From assembly GCA_040877875.1 (NCBI GenBank), contig JBBDNC010000146.1, positions 1 to 64,000 on the forward strand: 64,000 nt of DNA, in the 5' to 3' direction. Below are positions 36,012-46,119 of the stretch, in pieces. Both the position numbers and the translations under genes were made by a program. Position 1 is the stretch's first letter, and the number at the start of each line of letters is the position of its first letter. A model generated the notes under the pieces. It did not search any database, was not told the DNA's origin, and saw only the letters and a program-made list of their open reading frames with translations. Source of the DNA: JBBDNC01 sp040877875 (lineage in GTDB: Bacteria; Bacteroidota; Rhodothermia; Balneolales; Balneolaceae).

Positions 36012-36998
36012 TTACATCCCGGAAAGGATGATTTTTCCAATATTTTGATTCTCAGCCATTCTCTCGTGGGCCTGCTCTGCATCTTCCCAGTCAAAAATCG
36101 AATCGATCACCGGACGGATTTTGCCTTCTTCCATACGTTCCATGACATAAGAATGAAAATCGCTGGTCAAGCGCATTTTATATTCTTCCGGCCTGTTTCG
36201 AAGGGTAGAGCCGCGGACAGTCAATCTTTTACGGAGCAGCGGCACCAGGTCTGCCTTTTGAACATTTGTACCTCCCAGCATCGAGAGATATATGAGTCGT
36301 CCGTCCATCGCCAGAACCCGGATGTTTTTGTGCCAATAGGGGCTCCCGACAAAATCGATGATCAGATCTATCCGGTTTTTGCCAAATGTTGATTCAATAA
36401 CTTCGTCAAATTCTTCTTCTTTATAGTTGATCGTCAGATCGGCACCGAGTTCTTTACATAATTTTAGTTTTGAGTCCCGGCCGGCGGTGGTTACAACGTT
36501 CGCATTGAAGAGGTGTTTGGCAAGCTGAATAGCTGCTGTCCCCACTCCGCTTCCTCCTGCGTGAATAAGTACATGTTCGTTTGGAGTGATTTTGCCAAGA
36601 AGTTTAAGTGCCTGGAAAGCGGTCAAAAATGCTTCGGGAATGGCAGCGGCTTCTTCGAAACTGAACTCAACAGGAATATGCATGGCCATGCGTTCGTGAA
36701 GAATACAATATTCTGCATATCCGCCCCCCGTGAGAAGCCCGAATACCCGATCGCCCGGTTCAAAACGGGTAACTTCTGATCCGGCCGTTTCAACGGTTCC
36801 TGCCATTTCAAGTCCCAGGATCGGAGAAGCTCCTTTTGGCGGAGGATAGTGACCTTTCTTCTGTAATAAATCTGCACGGTTTAAGGCAGTGGCTTCGATT
36901 TTCACCAAGAGATCATGATCGCCCGGTACCGGCGTTTCATATTCCCCGGTTTTCATGATGGGTTCCTTCCCGCTATGGTCTACAAGTAACGCTTTCAT
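36012..36998 (-). CDS. NAD(P)H:quinone oxidoreductase, PIG3 type
   Basis: A 328-residue zinc-free MDR protein. The GroES-like half has ALNRADLLQKKGHYPPP and LGLEMAGTVE, and the Rossmann half LIHAGGSGVGTAAIQLAK. The NRADLLQ...GxYPPP pattern is typical of the TP53I3/PIG3 subgroup, which reduces quinones with NADPH in one-electron steps. It has no link by function to its neighbours. It starts 48 bp after the flippase stop on the same strand and is probably co-transcribed with it. Confidence 0.9.
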   Translation of the reverse strand: MKALLVDHSGKEPIMKTGEYETPVPGDHDLLVKIEATALNRADLLQKKGHYPPPKGASPILGLEMAGTVETAGSEVTRFEPGDRVFGLLTGGGYAEYCILHERMAMHIPVEFSFEEAAAIPEAFLTAFQALKLLGKITPNEHVLIHAGGSGVGTAAIQLAKHLFNANVVTTAGRDSKLKLCKELGADLTINYKEEEFDEVIESTFGKNRIDLIIDFVGSPYWHKNIRVLAMDGRLIYLSMLGGTNVQKADLVPLLRKRLTVRGSTLRNRPEEYKMRLTSDFHSYVMERMEEGKIRPVIDSIFDWEDAEQAHERMAENQNIGKIILSGM

Positions 36999-37030
36999 GT
37001 TTTATAATGGAGTGAGGGTTCTGTGAATCA

Positions 37031-37050
37031 TCCAGGCTAATCCAGGCTAA
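37031..37050. repeat. Two-copy 10-bp tandem repeat
   Basis: TCCAGGCTAA occurs twice in direct succession, and the second copy contains the flippase stop codon. This is the mark of a small replication-slippage duplication. Confidence 0.7.
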
Positions 37051-38519
37051 AAAAGAAGACGAAGGACCCGGGCCGTTAACCGGTTTATATCAGGTGATAA
37101 TTCAAACCACCAGACAGGCAGCAGGAACAGCAGCAGGATACTCAGGCTTCGGACGCCTACATCCATGATAAGGGGCAGGGCCGGGAGGGAGAGAGCCACA
37201 AAGACGGCAACAGAGCCGAACACCAGAGCCCATAACGCCGCCAGCTTGAAAGGCTGCATTGAGAATTTGATCCAAACGAATATGAATTTGATCAAATTGT
37301 AGGCAAGGATGGATAACATGGTGGCAATTGCTGCCCCGACGATTCCATAGTTCGGAATGAGTAATAGATTTGTACTGATGGTAAAAAATACCAACAACAG
37401 GTTGGTGAACAGATCAAATTTATAATACCTGGAAGTAATGATAATACTTCCGTTCGTACCGGTAGCCATATCAAAAAGTTTGCCCAGGCCGATAAAAAGA
37501 ACCACCCGGCGTCCGCCGGCATAAACTTCGGGAAGGAGTGCCAGGAGAGCGTCGATATTGACCCAGATAAGCGAGAGAATAAGGATGCCCCCGATGAGCT
37601 GATTCAGGGAAGACTTTTTATAGATTTCCTCGACCTGAACCCAGTCTTTTTTCTGCAGATAGTCTGCAATCAGCGGCGTCGCTATTTTATCAATAGCCCT
37701 TTGGGGGACGGTGATCACCGATCCGATATAGAATGCGATGGCATAGACTGCGGTTTGTTCGAGCCCGCTCATCGAACCCAGCATCATAATATCCACATTC
37801 CAGACAATCACGGTTGTGAGTCCGCCGAGCAGCGTATAAAATCCATAGGATGACATACCGCGGATGAGCTGAGTCCTCATAAAGGAGAACCGGGGAGATA
37901 ATTTCAGCTCTCCCGTTTGATAGAGAGCCAGGAACAGCAGAATCGGCTGCAGGCCGTAACAGATGGTAAAGAACAGAATAAACAAGTCAAACGAGATCCA
38001 GCCGGTAAAGTAAATGCACAGCAGGAGAATAATGCTGACTCTCAGAATCACTTCATTGACCAGTGAACCGGTAGTGGAATCCCGAAGGGACCGGAGATAG
38101 CTGTTGAGTACTTCGAAATAGAGAATAAAGAAGGTAATGGGGAGGATGTAATAAAAGAATTCGACGAACAGGGGAGACCTGTCGGCATAGAATCCGATAA
38201 TGGAATCACGAAATATCCAGACCAGGATGGAAAACGCAAGAAATCCGGCCAGCGGGACAATAGTTGCGATGAATAAGAGTCCCCGGTGACCTTTTTCCGG
38301 ATTCTTGAATAAGGGGAAAAATCGAATGACGACATTGCGAATTCCAAGATGGGCAAACTGGGCTCCGATGATGGAAGCAGACAGGAGGATCCGGGTCAGG
38401 CCATATTGATCCGCCTCCAGAATATAGGGATATAAAAACAGCGTTGTAACGGCTCCGAGAGCGATACCGATGTAGGTATAGGCTGCGTTATAAAGGCTTT
38501 GCCGGGCTATAATTCCCAC
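37047..38519 (-). CDS. Polysaccharide flippase (Wzx/MATE-like)
   Basis: A 490-residue membrane protein with about 14 hydrophobic segments, of the oligosaccharide flippase/polysaccharide biosynthesis family in the MOP superfamily. The opening IARQSLYNAAYTYIGIALGAV and the mid-protein YAIAFYIGSVITVPQRAIDKIATPLIADYLQ are typical. It would move lipid-linked glycan units across the inner membrane. Translation starts at GTG. It lies 78 bp after wecB in the same direction, in a cluster with glycosyltransferases, so it serves envelope or capsular polysaccharide export. Confidence 0.88.
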   Translation of the reverse strand: MGIIARQSLYNAAYTYIGIALGAVTTLFLYPYILEADQYGLTRILLSASIIGAQFAHLGIRNVVIRFFPLFKNPEKGHRGLLFIATIVPLAGFLAFSILVWIFRDSIIGFYADRSPLFVEFFYYILPITFFILYFEVLNSYLRSLRDSTTGSLVNEVILRVSIILLLCIYFTGWISFDLFILFFTICYGLQPILLFLALYQTGELKLSPRFSFMRTQLIRGMSSYGFYTLLGGLTTVIVWNVDIMMLGSMSGLEQTAVYAIAFYIGSVITVPQRAIDKIATPLIADYLQKKDWVQVEEIYKKSSLNQLIGGILILSLIWVNIDALLALLPEVYAGGRRVVLFIGLGKLFDMATGTNGSIIITSRYYKFDLFTNLLLVFFTISTNLLLIPNYGIVGAAIATMLSILAYNLIKFIFVWIKFSMQPFKLAALWALVFGSVAVFVALSLPALPLIMDVGVRSLSILLLFLLPVWWFELSPDINRLTARVLRLLF

Positions 38520-38597
38520 GAGGAAACAAAAGTTGATTCAGGTTGTAGGGGTGTTGGAGATTCCTTTATACCGGTCTGCCGGCTGGCAAACGGTTGT

Positions 38598-39689
38598 TCA
38601 TATTGGTAATTCCATCAGATGGCGGACGATACGGTCGGAGGTCTTCCCATCCCAAAGTTCAGGTACTTCTCCCTTCTTCCATTTTCCGCCGGCCATTTTT
38701 TTTAACAATTCAGGGAGTTGATCGATCTCTTCAGGTTTCAAAAGGACGTTGGTCCCCAACTCGACGGTTTCGGGCCGCTCCGTACTGCTTCGCAATGTAA
38801 TACAAGGGATCTTTAACACGGTCGTTTCCTCCTGGATTCCCCCGGAATCGGTTACCACACCCAGAGCATGCCTGACCAGATAGATAAAATGTAGATACTG
38901 CATCGGATCCACAGCTATGAGATTTTCCGGAACCGTCATCTGATTCAGTGTTTTTTGGGTTCGCGGATGGACTGGAAAAATGATTTTTTTCCCTGACACC
39001 GATGAACAGATGGTCCCGAGGAGATTTGCAAATGTCTCCGGATTATCGACATTTGAGGGGCGGTGCAGCGTAAGAACCAGGTAGTTTCCTTCATTCAACT
39101 CTTCCCGGTCCCAAATTTCCGGCCGGGTGAATGAACGGCTCGGATCCAGCAGGGTATCGATCATGGTATTGCCAACAAGGAAAATACGGTCTTTATCAAA
39201 GCCCGTTCGAATCAGATTTTGATTGGCATGCCTTGAGGTGGTAAAAGCATAGTCGGCAATCGAATCGGTTACGATCCTGTTGATTTCTTCGGGCATCTGA
39301 AGATCAAACGATCGGATTCCGGCTTCAATGTGAGCCACCCGGGTGTGCATTTTTTTGGCTACAAGGGTGCAGGCCATCGTAGAATTTACATCCCCGACAA
39401 CGATGACCACGTCAGCTGGATGTTGCAGAAGCTCTTTTTCAAATTCAACCATGACTTTTGCCGTTTGGCCGGCATGACTGCCGGACCCAACTCCCAAATT
39501 CGTATCCGGGTCCGGTATCCCCAATTCATCGAAGAATACCTTGCTCAATGATTCATCGTAATGCTGTCCGGTATGAACCAGCCTGTAGCTGAGTCCGGGC
39601 CTGGATTTTTGATATTTTTTAATGGACTTAATAATCGGTGCAATTTTCATGAAATTGGGTCTTGCACCTGCCACAATAGTAATGTTCAT
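38598..39689 (-). CDS. wecB: UDP-N-acetylglucosamine 2-epimerase (non-hydrolysing)
   Basis: A 363-residue epimerase interconverting UDP-GlcNAc and UDP-ManNAc, precursor for surface glycans. Family blocks: ITIVAGARPNFMKIAPII, HTGQHYDESLSKVFF, HIEAGIRSFDLQMPEEINR, VTDSGGIQEE and ITLRSSTERPET. The frame extends to 39779, but the ATG at 39689 (MNITIVAGARPN) fits the family start exactly; the 30 extra residues have no counterpart. The MKIAPII variant replaces the more usual MKxAPL. Divergent from the GT4 gene at 39876. Confidence 0.94.
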   Translation of the reverse strand: MNITIVAGARPNFMKIAPIIKSIKKYQKSRPGLSYRLVHTGQHYDESLSKVFFDELGIPDPDTNLGVGSGSHAGQTAKVMVEFEKELLQHPADVVIVVGDVNSTMACTLVAKKMHTRVAHIEAGIRSFDLQMPEEINRIVTDSIADYAFTTSRHANQNLIRTGFDKDRIFLVGNTMIDTLLDPSRSFTRPEIWDREELNEGNYLVLTLHRPSNVDNPETFANLLGTICSSVSGKKIIFPVHPRTQKTLNQMTVPENLIAVDPMQYLHFIYLVRHALGVVTDSGGIQEETTVLKIPCITLRSSTERPETVELGTNVLLKPEEIDQLPELLKKMAGGKWKKGEVPELWDGKTSDRIVRHLMELPI

Positions 39690-39875
39690 AATGGAATGGT
39701 ATTTAACTCTTCTACAAGACGGTTTAAATAAACCGAATATTTTAATCACTTTCCGGCGACCCTCCAGCTGCGCCGGCAAAAATCATCGATCGGGTCGGGT
39801 TATGGTTTATAAAATAGAAATTGTAAACTATTCTATTCATAACCGTAAAAAACCAAAGGTATTGATATTCCCGGA

Positions 39876-41120
39876 ATGAAGCAGAATTCAATTATGCCCG
39901 GCAAGAAAATAGGCATGGTCCTCAATTCATTTTATCCGAGCGATATCCGGGTAAAAAAAGAAGCCCGAACGCTGTTGGATGCAGGGTACCAGGTATTCCT
40001 CTTGTGTTACAGAAGGAAAGGTCAGAAGGAATACGAAATCCTGGAGGGGATTCACATTCAAAGGGTGTATATAGGCGAGAGCAAATGGATGGAAGGTATC
40101 TGGGATGTGGTGAATTCGTGTTTCTTTTATCATCCGGTCATCGGAAGGGCGCTCAAGAAGTTTATCGGGCGTTATGGTCTGCACATTCTGCATGTACATG
40201 ATCTGCCGTTGGCAGGTACGGCTATAAGAATGGCCGGCAGGCACAATGTCAGATTGGTTCTGGATTTCCATGAGAACTATCCTGAAGCCATGAAAGTCTG
40301 GTTTAACTGGCGGAAAAATCCGGTGATCCGGTTAAAAAACCGGTTATTTTTTAATTACCGACGCTGGTTCGAATTTGAAAAAAGAGCGGTAACTGCGGCT
40401 GACCGGGTCATTGCGGTCGTGGATGAAATGAAGCAGAGGCTGATCCGGGATCATCAGCTCCCTGAAAGCGATATTACCGTTCTTCCCAATTCGGAATCAA
40501 AGGATTTCATTACAAAACGGGTGGATGAAGATGTGTATGGAGAACTTGCGGATAAATATATCCTGCTTTATGCCGGGTATATCGGACCTCACAGGGGAGT
40601 TGATACCGTGATTCAGGCTATGGGGCACCTCAGGCCTTATCTTGATGAGATCTATTTTGTGGTAGTCGGCACAGCCAGCCGGGATGTGATGAATGAATTG
40701 AGAGAGATGGCGTGTGAATTGGGTGTGGACAGCAATGTGGTATTCAAGGGATATCAGCCCTTCGATCGATTTTATTCCTATATGTCGCAAGCTTCAGTCA
40801 ATGTTATTCCTCACAAAAAAAATGGTCACACCGACCACACGATTCCCCACAAAATTTATCAGGCCATGATGACCGGCAAACCGGTTTTGGCCAGTTCATG
40901 TGATCCTTTGGAGCGAACAGTCAGGGAGCATCAAAGCGGAGAAGTCTTTGAATCGGAGAACGCGTCGGACTGTGCGCAAAAGATCCTGAGGCTGTACCGG
41001 GACCGGAACTATGCTGCGAGGCTGGGCAGGAACGGGAAAACGGCTACTGTGGAGGGGACATTGAACTGGGAGTCGGATGCCCGGGCTCTTCTTGAATTAT
41101 ATGAAGAGTTACTGGGTTAA
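39876..41120 (+). CDS. GT4-family glycosyltransferase
   Basis: A 414-residue GT-B glycosyltransferase transferring a sugar from a nucleotide-sugar donor. The N-terminal acceptor domain has MVLNSFYPSDIRVKKEARTLLDAGYQV and HVHDLPLAGTA. The C-terminal donor domain has LLYAGYIGPHRGVDTVIQAM and the nucleotide-binding stretch IPHKIYQAMMTGKPVLAS. It is the only + strand gene in the polysaccharide cluster. An alternative ATG at 39894 would shorten it by six residues. Product and sugar are unknown. Confidence 0.9.
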   Translation: MKQNSIMPGKKIGMVLNSFYPSDIRVKKEARTLLDAGYQVFLLCYRRKGQKEYEILEGIHIQRVYIGESKWMEGIWDVVNSCFFYHPVIGRALKKFIGRYGLHILHVHDLPLAGTAIRMAGRHNVRLVLDFHENYPEAMKVWFNWRKNPVIRLKNRLFFNYRRWFEFEKRAVTAADRVIAVVDEMKQRLIRDHQLPESDITVLPNSESKDFITKRVDEDVYGELADKYILLYAGYIGPHRGVDTVIQAMGHLRPYLDEIYFVVVGTASRDVMNELREMACELGVDSNVVFKGYQPFDRFYSYMSQASVNVIPHKKNGHTDHTIPHKIYQAMMTGKPVLASSCDPLERTVREHQSGEVFESENASDCAQKILRLYRDRNYAARLGRNGKTATVEGTLNWESDARALLELYEELLG

Positions 41121-41140
41121 AAGGGGCCGTTGCCGGTCAG

Positions 41141-41680
41141 TCAGCGTTTCACCGCTTCTACAATATACCAGCGCGGATAAAAACGTCTTAGAAGCGGGCG
41201 AATCCCGATTTTCCCTACCGGATTTGTCCATTTCTCCCATCGTAGAATTTCCCAGCCTGAGTGATCCAGAAGCCAGTCGAACTGCCAGACTTCAAATTCG
41301 TGAAAATGACGGTCCCACGGGTCGTCCGGATTTTTATATGCCGAAGCAAACCACAGATCGAGTGGCACCGATGCAAACAGCCGTTGGCCCGGCACGTTTT
41401 CGAGAACGGACAGCGGATTCAGCAAATGCTCAAGTATTTCAAAGGCCGTACAAATTTCAGCTTCATCATATCGATTTAATTTTTCAGGGCTGCGGTCCAG
41501 GTCGAAATTTGTGTTCCGGACCGTATACCCTTTCCCTTCCAGGATTTTTGAAAACGAATTTTCTGCTCCGAGATCCAGGATGGATGCCGGCGGAGTGAGA
41601 CTCTGCTCCATGAATTCGAGGGTGAGTCGGTATCGCCGCTGAAGTGAGGCGTTATGGTTGTTTTTCAGGTCTTGTCTCAT
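41141..41680 (-). CDS. Small class I SAM-dependent methyltransferase
   Basis: A 179-residue protein with a minimal Rossmann-like methyltransferase fold: motif I ILDLGAENSF, motif II region NTNFDLD, and CTAFEILEHLLNPLSVL, as in methionine-biosynthesis-W or UbiG-like small methyltransferases. The glycine motif is less canonical (DLGAENS in place of DxGxGxG). It starts directly after the stop of the upstream glycosyltransferase (TGA then ATG), implying coupled expression and a role in modifying a glycan or its lipid carrier. The target is unknown. Confidence 0.78.
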   Translation of the reverse strand: MRQDLKNNHNASLQRRYRLTLEFMEQSLTPPASILDLGAENSFSKILEGKGYTVRNTNFDLDRSPEKLNRYDEAEICTAFEILEHLLNPLSVLENVPGQRLFASVPLDLWFASAYKNPDDPWDRHFHEFEVWQFDWLLDHSGWEILRWEKWTNPVGKIGIRPLLRRFYPRWYIVEAVKR

Positions 41681-42970
41681 TCAGAGCTCCTGTTGGTTGT
41701 GAATCATTTTTGCCAGGGATTCAGTTAATCGGAGTCGGGAGTAAGGATGATGTCTGTCAGCTCGTTTTTGGCCGGGGGCCGGCAGCCGGTTAATGAGGGT
41801 TTCAATGCCGCTTTTTATTTTTTCAACATCTCTAAACGGACAAATGACCCCGGCCTGTTGATCCCGGACGATCCGGGCAGCATCTCCGTCTTCAGGGCCC
41901 AATAGCAGAATCGGTGTTCCCGAACCAAAATATTCGAATAGTTTGCCGGGAATATGATGACGGATATCCGGCACGTCCGGAAGACAGAGCAAGAGGATAT
42001 GGGCACGAACCATTTCATTTAGCGCCTCGAGATGGGGCAAATAATTCCGAAAACTTACAATTTGTTCCAGTCCGAGTTGGCGGACGGTTTCGGGCAGCTT
42101 GCGATGGACATGCCCTATGAATTCTACCATCACTTCTGTTTTTTTGTCGGCAGTGAGTTGTTGAATTGCTTTGAGAAATCCGGCCGGGATGGACGCTTCG
42201 CCAATACTGCCTGTATGACGGATTAAAAAAGGGGGCGGATGGGGCGGTTCCTGGTTTATTTGTCTGAAATCATCAGGATCGAAACCGTTGGTGATCACAT
42301 GATAGGCGCGTTCCTCGACCTGCCGGAGTTGTTCTGCCTGGGAATGTGTGACGACGATCATCTCGTCAGCGCTTCTGAGTACGGATTTCTCCAGTTTTTT
42401 GTCGATTTGTTCTGTGAGCTTCGTTCTCGGTAAAATCTGGTTATAATAAATATCTGACCACGGATCCCGAAAATCTGCAAACCATCGAACTCCGGTACGT
42501 TTTTGAACATATTTCCCGATAAAGTGTACGGAGTGTGGAGGGCCGGTCGTGATGACCGTCCGGATATCGAGTGAGCGAATCAGTTCTTCGGCTTTCCGCC
42601 TTGCCGTCAGCAACCATCCCACGCGGGCATCGGGAATAAACAGGTTGGCACGGATCCAGCTTCCCGCTTTGGAAATCAAGTTGTCTCCCTCCAGTTCCGT
42701 TGTGGGTTTAATGGTATCCGGCTTTTTGCCGGCCAGTCCGGCATATATTCCGAACGGTTCCAGGGTCTTCGTTTTAAAGACCTGGACAGGATCCGTCAAT
42801 TCTTTCTCCAGAGTTAAATCCTGAATGGGATAAGTCGGGTTTTTTACTGTGAGAATGACCGGCTCGATATCAAACCGGGGCAGGTACTTGGCAAACTTCA
42901 AGTACCGTTGAACGCCGGCCCCTCCGCTGGGAGGCCAGTAATAGGTTGCGATGAGTACCTTGGTTTTCAT
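41681..42970 (-). CDS. Glycosyltransferase, GT4-like
   Basis: A 429-residue GT-B protein. The start ATYYWPPSGGAGVQRYLKFAKYLPRFDIEPVILT and VITTGPPHSVHFIGKYVQKRTGVRWFADFRDPWSD are typical of a Bacteroidota GT4 group. The donor half includes HTGSIGEASIPAGFLKAI and GKLFEYFGSGTPILLLGPEDGDAARI. It lies 39 bp after the YfhO-type gene and abuts the methyltransferase, so the three probably form one operon for surface glycan assembly. Confidence 0.9.
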   Translation of the reverse strand: MKTKVLIATYYWPPSGGAGVQRYLKFAKYLPRFDIEPVILTVKNPTYPIQDLTLEKELTDPVQVFKTKTLEPFGIYAGLAGKKPDTIKPTTELEGDNLISKAGSWIRANLFIPDARVGWLLTARRKAEELIRSLDIRTVITTGPPHSVHFIGKYVQKRTGVRWFADFRDPWSDIYYNQILPRTKLTEQIDKKLEKSVLRSADEMIVVTHSQAEQLRQVEERAYHVITNGFDPDDFRQINQEPPHPPPFLIRHTGSIGEASIPAGFLKAIQQLTADKKTEVMVEFIGHVHRKLPETVRQLGLEQIVSFRNYLPHLEALNEMVRAHILLLCLPDVPDIRHHIPGKLFEYFGSGTPILLLGPEDGDAARIVRDQQAGVICPFRDVEKIKSGIETLINRLPAPGQKRADRHHPYSRLRLTESLAKMIHNQQEL

Positions 42971-43009
42971 CTGTCAGGCTGCATGCGTTCTGCCGGTTTA
43001 TTTTGAAAT

Positions 43010-45511
43010 TTACTTCCCCGTTTGTTGTTTTTCCCGGCGTTTCCAGCTTGTTGCCAATAAAACGATCCCGATCAGCCACTGGAGGCCATTTGCCGCCCAG
43101 CTTATTCGTGAACCCCAGATGTGTGATGAGGGATTGAATGTTAGTTCGAGTGTGTGTGACCCCGCAGGTATTTCAAAACCCCGGAGCAGATAGTTGGTTT
43201 TATGGATGGGGATCTCTTCTCCGTTTAATATTGCCGTCCACCCCTCCGGATAGTAGATTTCGCCCAACACCAGGAAGCCCGGTTCATTTCTTTCGAGAGT
43301 CAGTACAATCTTTCGGGCCTGGTAGGTTTCGACGTGAACCTCAGAGGCCGGGTCTGTAGATTCAACCGGATGTAACGGTTGATCGGATTCAACAATAGCG
43401 GTTTGCCGGGGATCGAAGCCGCTTTCGGGAAGTATTTGTCTGAAAGCTTCCCGGGGGGAGCCGGCCATACGGATTTGTTCCACAAACCAGGCTTTGGGCA
43501 GCACATTTTCATTTTCAAATACCCGGTCTTCATTTTCAGAATAGACTTCGGTGAAGCCGGTCAGGGGAATATTCCGTCGCGCGGTGATAAATTTGACATT
43601 CAGCATATCCAATACAGCTGTATTAAGGCCTTGGGGTCCGGCGAAAAGCCCCTGGTCGATCACATCCTGTATAAGACTCAATTTGGCACCGGAATATCCC
43701 CCGATGGTCGGGTAAAAGTAGCTGGGAATGGCATTGTTGAAGGGGTTGCTATCCAGGGGGAAAACACGGTATGGATAGCCTTCCGGATCGTTGATGTGAT
43801 TCCTGATATATTGATCGACCGGACGTTCCTGCTGTTCAATGACATCGGTAAGTTCGAGCCGGGCGGGCACTTGTGACTCTTCACCGATATACCGGTTGCC
43901 GACGGTCAGCATGTCAAACGAAGCCAGTAGAATCAGGGATAGCCAGAGAAACCCCGCGCTTATTTTGGTTTGGATAAACATGAGGATCAATACCGATGCC
44001 ACCCCGGCGATCAACAGGTACCTCAGGGTATCGTTCCGGGCCAATTCACGCCGCTCGGGTTTGAACCGGGATTCAATAATCTGGCTTGTTCGCTGCTGGA
44101 CTTGTCGGTTGTCCGGAGAGAGATCGTTCTGGGTGGCAATTTGCCGGGCTACGTATTCCCGCTCCCTGCTACTTTCGAACGTCAGGAACGTATTGGCCAG
44201 CAAAAGGATGAGCAATCCGGTTCCCAAAGCAGTCCCGATAGGCAAATACAGTTTTTTAATTCCCTGTTTTCCCTCCCTGAGTAGGTGAAAGCATGCTTGG
44301 AGCCCGTACATGGCAATTACAGAAAAACAGAAAACGGTAACGATGAGCCACATTTCAGGAGTCCTGAATTTGTCAAAGCCCGGCAGGATATTGAACCAGA
44401 GTTCATTCAGCGGAAAATGATACCCCCAGGAGAAAGACAGGGTGAGGAGGCCGGTTCCGAGAAACACATACACAATCGGTTTCCTGTTTCGGAACAGCGC
44501 AATAAAAAATAAGAGAAGTGCAATGGCTCCCATATAGTGGGGCCCACTTGTACCCGGCTTCTCCCCCCAATAGGCCAGCCCGCTGTCTCCGCCAAAGAGG
44601 TTGGGAATCACAAGGGTCAGGGATTCCAGGATACCCTGCGACCATCTGAAGGCATATTCCAGGTCCAGGCCGCCGCCGGTGGCCGCATCGGCGATCATCG
44701 ATCCACCGCGGATGCTGTAGGGAGAATATTCTATCAGCCGAAGGTATTGTTCGGCCGATCCGAGAAAGCCAAGAAGGACGGCCGCAGTGATCAGGCCCGA
44801 TATTTTAACCCATTCAAAGAGCCGCTCGTTCTTGTAAAAACGCCAGGTATCATAGAAGAAAAGCCCGGCAAAAAGATAGACGAAGTAGTACGTCACCTGG
44901 GGATGGCCGGCCCGGAATTCAAGAGTTGCTGCAATGGCAAACAGAAAAAATCCCCACCCCCGTTTATCCGAGCGGGTTAACAGCCAGTATCCCGCCAGCA
45001 TCCAGGGGATAAAAGAATACGCGATAAATTTTATGTTATGACCGGCTCCGATGATGATAGGAATGTAAGTCGTGAAACTGATGAATATGGAGCCAAGTGC
45101 GGATGTGAGCGGTCGAAACCCCTGAAGGATAAAAAAGAAGTAGGTGCCTCCGAGTAAAACCCAGTAGGGAACGGCCGGCCAAATGGAGCGGAGCTGACCC
45201 AATACCATGTTGTCCAGATGAGGGACGGATTTGGATACGTGGACCACGTAGGCCGGCATACCGCCAAATAAATTTGTGGACCAGAGGGGTTCTTCACCGT
45301 CGTGTTGGGCCCGGTGTTCGAAAATGGATTCTGCACTCGCCCGCCACTGAATCGTATCCTGCCCCATAAACTGCTGATCTCCCAGGATCGTTGTGTGAAA
45401 AAGGATGACAGGGAGAAGGAGCAGGATTCCAAGCGCTAAAACGTGCTGTTTTTGTGTAGACAGACGGCTCACAAAATCCTGCTTGAGTTCGGAAGGTTTT
45501 TTACGGGCCAT
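43010..45511 (-). CDS. YfhO-family large membrane protein
   Basis: An 833-residue protein with about 12-14 membrane segments in the first 520 residues and a soluble C-terminal part. The DQQFMGQDTIQWRASAESIF and LWSTNLFGGMPAYVVH segments are typical of the YfhO family, GT-C-like proteins involved in glycosylating lipids or wall polymers in some bacteria. The C-terminal LVLGEIYYPEGWTAILNGEEIPI block is also conserved. A final short hydrophobic helix precedes the basic C-terminus. It is first of a three-gene minus-strand run. The donor is probably a polyprenyl-phosphate sugar by family analogy only. Confidence 0.87.
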   Translation of the reverse strand: MARKKPSELKQDFVSRLSTQKQHVLALGILLLLPVILFHTTILGDQQFMGQDTIQWRASAESIFEHRAQHDGEEPLWSTNLFGGMPAYVVHVSKSVPHLDNMVLGQLRSIWPAVPYWVLLGGTYFFFILQGFRPLTSALGSIFISFTTYIPIIIGAGHNIKFIAYSFIPWMLAGYWLLTRSDKRGWGFFLFAIAATLEFRAGHPQVTYYFVYLFAGLFFYDTWRFYKNERLFEWVKISGLITAAVLLGFLGSAEQYLRLIEYSPYSIRGGSMIADAATGGGLDLEYAFRWSQGILESLTLVIPNLFGGDSGLAYWGEKPGTSGPHYMGAIALLLFFIALFRNRKPIVYVFLGTGLLTLSFSWGYHFPLNELWFNILPGFDKFRTPEMWLIVTVFCFSVIAMYGLQACFHLLREGKQGIKKLYLPIGTALGTGLLILLLANTFLTFESSREREYVARQIATQNDLSPDNRQVQQRTSQIIESRFKPERRELARNDTLRYLLIAGVASVLILMFIQTKISAGFLWLSLILLASFDMLTVGNRYIGEESQVPARLELTDVIEQQERPVDQYIRNHINDPEGYPYRVFPLDSNPFNNAIPSYFYPTIGGYSGAKLSLIQDVIDQGLFAGPQGLNTAVLDMLNVKFITARRNIPLTGFTEVYSENEDRVFENENVLPKAWFVEQIRMAGSPREAFRQILPESGFDPRQTAIVESDQPLHPVESTDPASEVHVETYQARKIVLTLERNEPGFLVLGEIYYPEGWTAILNGEEIPIHKTNYLLRGFEIPAGSHTLELTFNPSSHIWGSRISWAANGLQWLIGIVLLATSWKRREKQQTGK

Positions 45512-45635
45512 AGATTTTCGCGTTGGTCAGCGTTTCACGCAAAAGAATGAAATGACTTCACTGCGTACGTAAAGTCGTTTAATTGGAATGGTTCAGGCGG
45601 AGAGTCTATTTCTGCTTTTACAGTTGTGCCGGGGT

Positions 45636-45923
45636 TTATTCGATCACTCTCGGGACCCGGAAATAATCAGAGTCGGCATCCGGCGCATTTTTTAGGGCAT
45701 CCTCATGAGAGAGGGGTTCTTTGGCTTCGTCTTTGCGAAAATGGGCATTCATTTCAGTTACATGTTCCAGCGGTTCAACGTCCGATGTGTCGAGTTCGTT
45801 GAGGGTTTCCATATATTCCAGAATCCGGTTCATATCACTTTTCAGGTCCTCCACTTCCTCCCCTGTAAGTTGAAGACGAGCCAGGTTCGCCACGTAACGT
45901 ACTTCATTGTTTGATACCGCCAT
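45636..45923 (-). CDS. gatC: Asp-tRNA(Asn)/Glu-tRNA(Gln) amidotransferase subunit C
   Basis: A 95-residue GatC. The opening VRYVANLARLQLTGEEVEDLKSDM, the LNELDTSDVEPLEH segment and the C-terminal DYFRVPRVIE tail are the family pattern. It wraps the GatAB interface to let misacylated tRNA be amidated. gatA and gatB are not adjacent, which is common. It lies 124 bp before the YfhO-type gene on the same strand. Confidence 0.95.
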   Translation of the reverse strand: MAVSNNEVRYVANLARLQLTGEEVEDLKSDMNRILEYMETLNELDTSDVEPLEHVTEMNAHFRKDEAKEPLSHEDALKNAPDADSDYFRVPRVIE

Positions 45924-46119
45924 AAAAAATCGGATAAAAATGAATGATTTTGTTTAAAACATAAATTTAATAAACATTTCTGGAAAAACGCAGGATGTAA
46001 AACGTAAAGTTCAGTTCACGGTTTTGAAGGGGAGGCGATGGTTGCGACTCTTGAGACCTCTACCCGGCAGGTAAAATTCCATGAGTTATAAATCATCCCG
46101 ACATCCTTTTTTCTTTCTA

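Noticed and set aside
37031..37050. Direct repeat considered as an attachment site
   Set aside because: Only 10 bp in tandem, with no integrase or tRNA nearby; replication slippage explains it.
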